64,000 nt of DNA from positions 62,001-126,000 of the forward strand of contig JAFMVD010000002.1 of assembly GCA_025499625.1 (NCBI GenBank). Direction: 5' to 3'. This document shows, piece after piece, positions 63,003 to 64,000 of this stretch (positions within the stretch are counted from its first letter, which is position 1; each line of letters starts with the position of its first letter). Made by a program: the position numbers and the translations under genes. Under the pieces are notes generated by a model that saw only the letters and a program-made list of their open reading frames with translations, ran no database searches and was not told the DNA's origin. The stretch comes from Carboxylicivirga fragile. GTDB lineage: Bacteria; Bacteroidota; Bacteroidia; Bacteroidales; Marinilabiliaceae.

Positions 63003-63452
63003 ATGAAAAATAAACTATCACACATAGATAAAAAAGGAAAAGCCAACATGGTAGATGTGGGCGATAAAGCCATTCAGAAACGAAGTGCCAAAGCCTGTGG
63101 TTTTATTCAACTCAACGAAGAAACATTAGAGCAAATAAAGGAGAACAACAATAAAAAAGGCGATGTGCTTACGGTAGCTGAAATAGCTGGCATACAAGCC
63201 GCCAAAAGATGTTCTGATTTAATTCCACTTTGTCATACACTTCTATTGAGTAAAGTAGCTGTGACATGCGAACTTAAAAGCAAAGGCGTTTATGTTCATT
63301 CCGAAGTAAAATGCAAAGGAGAAACAGGTGTAGAGATGGAAGCTCTTACTGCGGTTAATGTGGCTTTACTTACTGTCTACGACATGTGTAAAGCAGTGGA
63401 TAAAAACATGGTGATCACTGACATCAAGCTACTTGAGAAAAAGAAAAAATAG
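63003..63452 (+). CDS. moaC: Cyclic pyranopterin monophosphate synthase MoaC
   Basis: This 149-residue enzyme turns 3',8-cyclo-GTP into cyclic pyranopterin monophosphate. The family blocks are SHIDKKGKANMVDVGDK, LIPLCHTLLLSKV, and GVEMEALTAVNVALLTVYDMCKAVDK. Length is slightly short of the usual 160 residues but all core blocks are present. It works directly after MoaA; the next gene carries the MogA domain of the pathway. No moaD or moaE is within the window. Confidence 0.93.
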   Translation: MKNKLSHIDKKGKANMVDVGDKAIQKRSAKACGFIQLNEETLEQIKENNNKKGDVLTVAEIAGIQAAKRCSDLIPLCHTLLLSKVAVTCELKSKGVYVHSEVKCKGETGVEMEALTAVNVALLTVYDMCKAVDKNMVITDIKLLEKKKK

Positions 63453-63489
63453 TAACCCAATTCTGGCGATAAAATAATACAATTATATC

Positions 63490-64000
63490 ATGCAAATAAA
63501 AGTTTTAGCTGTTAATACTTCCGAAAAGAAAGGCACTGTTAAAAAACCGCAAGATCAAATCACGCTTGATGCCAATGGTGTTATAGGTGATGCACACAGT
63601 GGCCCCTGGCACCGTCAAGTCAGTTTATTGGCTACCGAAAGCGTGAAGAAGTTTGAGAAGGACGCCAAACGAGAGATTAAGCCTGGCGAGTTTGCCGAGA
63701 ACATCACAACCAGTGGAATAGAGTTGCATAAACTTCGTCCTTTTGATAAGTTGATAGGGCAAAACATAGAGTTAGAGGTAACACAAATTGGTAAGAAATG
63801 CCATGGCGATAATTGCAACATCTTTAAAGAGGTTGGTAACTGTGTGATGCCCAAAGAGGGCATTTTTGCGCGTGTATTAAAAGGTGGTACTTTACAAGCC
63901 GATGATTCTTTTATGTATTTTCCACGTACCTTCAAATGTCAGATTATTACCATGAGCGACAGAGCCTACGCCGGCGTGTATCATGACAAAAGTGGCCCCT
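63490..64000 (+). CDS. MOSC domain fused to MogA/MoaB-type domain (3' end outside window)
   Basis: The frame begins at the ATG at 63490 and runs off the right end. The first 150 residues form a MOSC domain, with GVIGDAHSG, RQVSLLATESVK, LRPFDKLIG, GKKCHGDNCNIF and GIFARVLKGG; Cys residues in that last region fit sulfur or molybdenum-cofactor handling. From about residue 155 the chain reads CQIITMSDRAYAGVYHDKSGP, which is the start of a MogA/MoaB-like molybdopterin adenylyltransferase domain. The fusion would couple cofactor adenylylation to a MOSC domain. Confidence 0.85.
   Translation, partial: MQIKVLAVNTSEKKGTVKKPQDQITLDANGVIGDAHSGPWHRQVSLLATESVKKFEKDAKREIKPGEFAENITTSGIELHKLRPFDKLIGQNIELEVTQIGKKCHGDNCNIFKEVGNCVMPKEGIFARVLKGGTLQADDSFMYFPRTFKCQIITMSDRAYAGVYHDKSGP

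Noticed and set aside
1-64000. CRISPR array, prophage, insertion sequence or integron
   Set aside because: No regularly spaced repeats, transposase or phage structural genes were found on either strand.

Overview
This 64 kb window looks like chromosome of an AT-rich marine or facultatively anaerobic member of the Bacteroidota (class Bacteroidia; a Marinilabiliales-like lineage is my guess from gene content, not a computed placement). The evidence is a type IX secretion (T9SS) module with PorP/SprF and a gliding-type C-terminal domain, menaquinone-type ETF oxidoreductase genes, promoters of the Bacteroidota form TTG-N19-21-TAnnTTTG, few Shine-Dalgarno sequences, and a HydF maturase. I see no rRNA, tRNA, insertion sequence, prophage or CRISPR array.

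Layout. 1-11163 (+): an operon for beta-oxidation of short or branched acyl-CoA (end of an enoyl-CoA hydratase, 3-hydroxyacyl-CoA dehydrogenase, thiolase, acyl-CoA dehydrogenase, EtfB, EtfA, a two-part ETF:quinone Fe-S oxidoreductase, and the fused isobutyryl-CoA mutase IcmF). 11252-14367: a lipoprotein and an exported amidase. 14493-23525: nitrogen assimilation, with gltBD on the minus strand facing away from a TorF-like porin, a PII protein and an ammonium transporter. 23593-31258: aspartokinase, an epimerase-like protein, a CotH-like protein, a CHAD protein, then CreD with a small winged-helix regulator and a membrane protein that share a 19-bp palindromic operator. 31379-39635: an ABC exporter, Ppx/GppA phosphatase, an NtrC-like regulator without an HTH, aspartase, a hypothetical protein and a PAS histidine kinase. 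39676-44231 (-): an AMP-ligase/ACP/acyltransferase fusion, HydF and a small hypothetical protein, plus a possible small RNA on the other strand. 44479-53295 (-): a five-gene T9SS-linked operon ending in a beta-propeller/SpoIIE phosphatase sensor.

53574-64000 is a molybdenum and sulfur island: mobA (-), then a Tat-exported polysulfide/thiosulfate reductase-type complex (catalytic subunit, four-cluster ferredoxin, NrfD-like membrane subunit), two half-size YeeE/YedE transporters and an odd rhodanese-like protein, followed by a molybdenum cofactor (Moco) biosynthesis operon (MobB-like, moeA, moaA, moaC, MOSC-MogA fusion cut by the window end). The Moco operon is preceded by an RNA leader that I recognise as a Moco riboswitch with a readable terminator/antiterminator switch. 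The reductase that consumes the cofactor and the genes that make it are therefore adjacent, and the supply side appears to be feedback controlled.

The best candidates for new biology are the Moco riboswitch switch region (60189-60361), the rhodanese-like protein with Ser in place of the active-site Cys and a C-terminal Gly-Gly-Cys tail (59385-60005), the paired operators around creD, and a possible intergenic RNA at 43605-43851.
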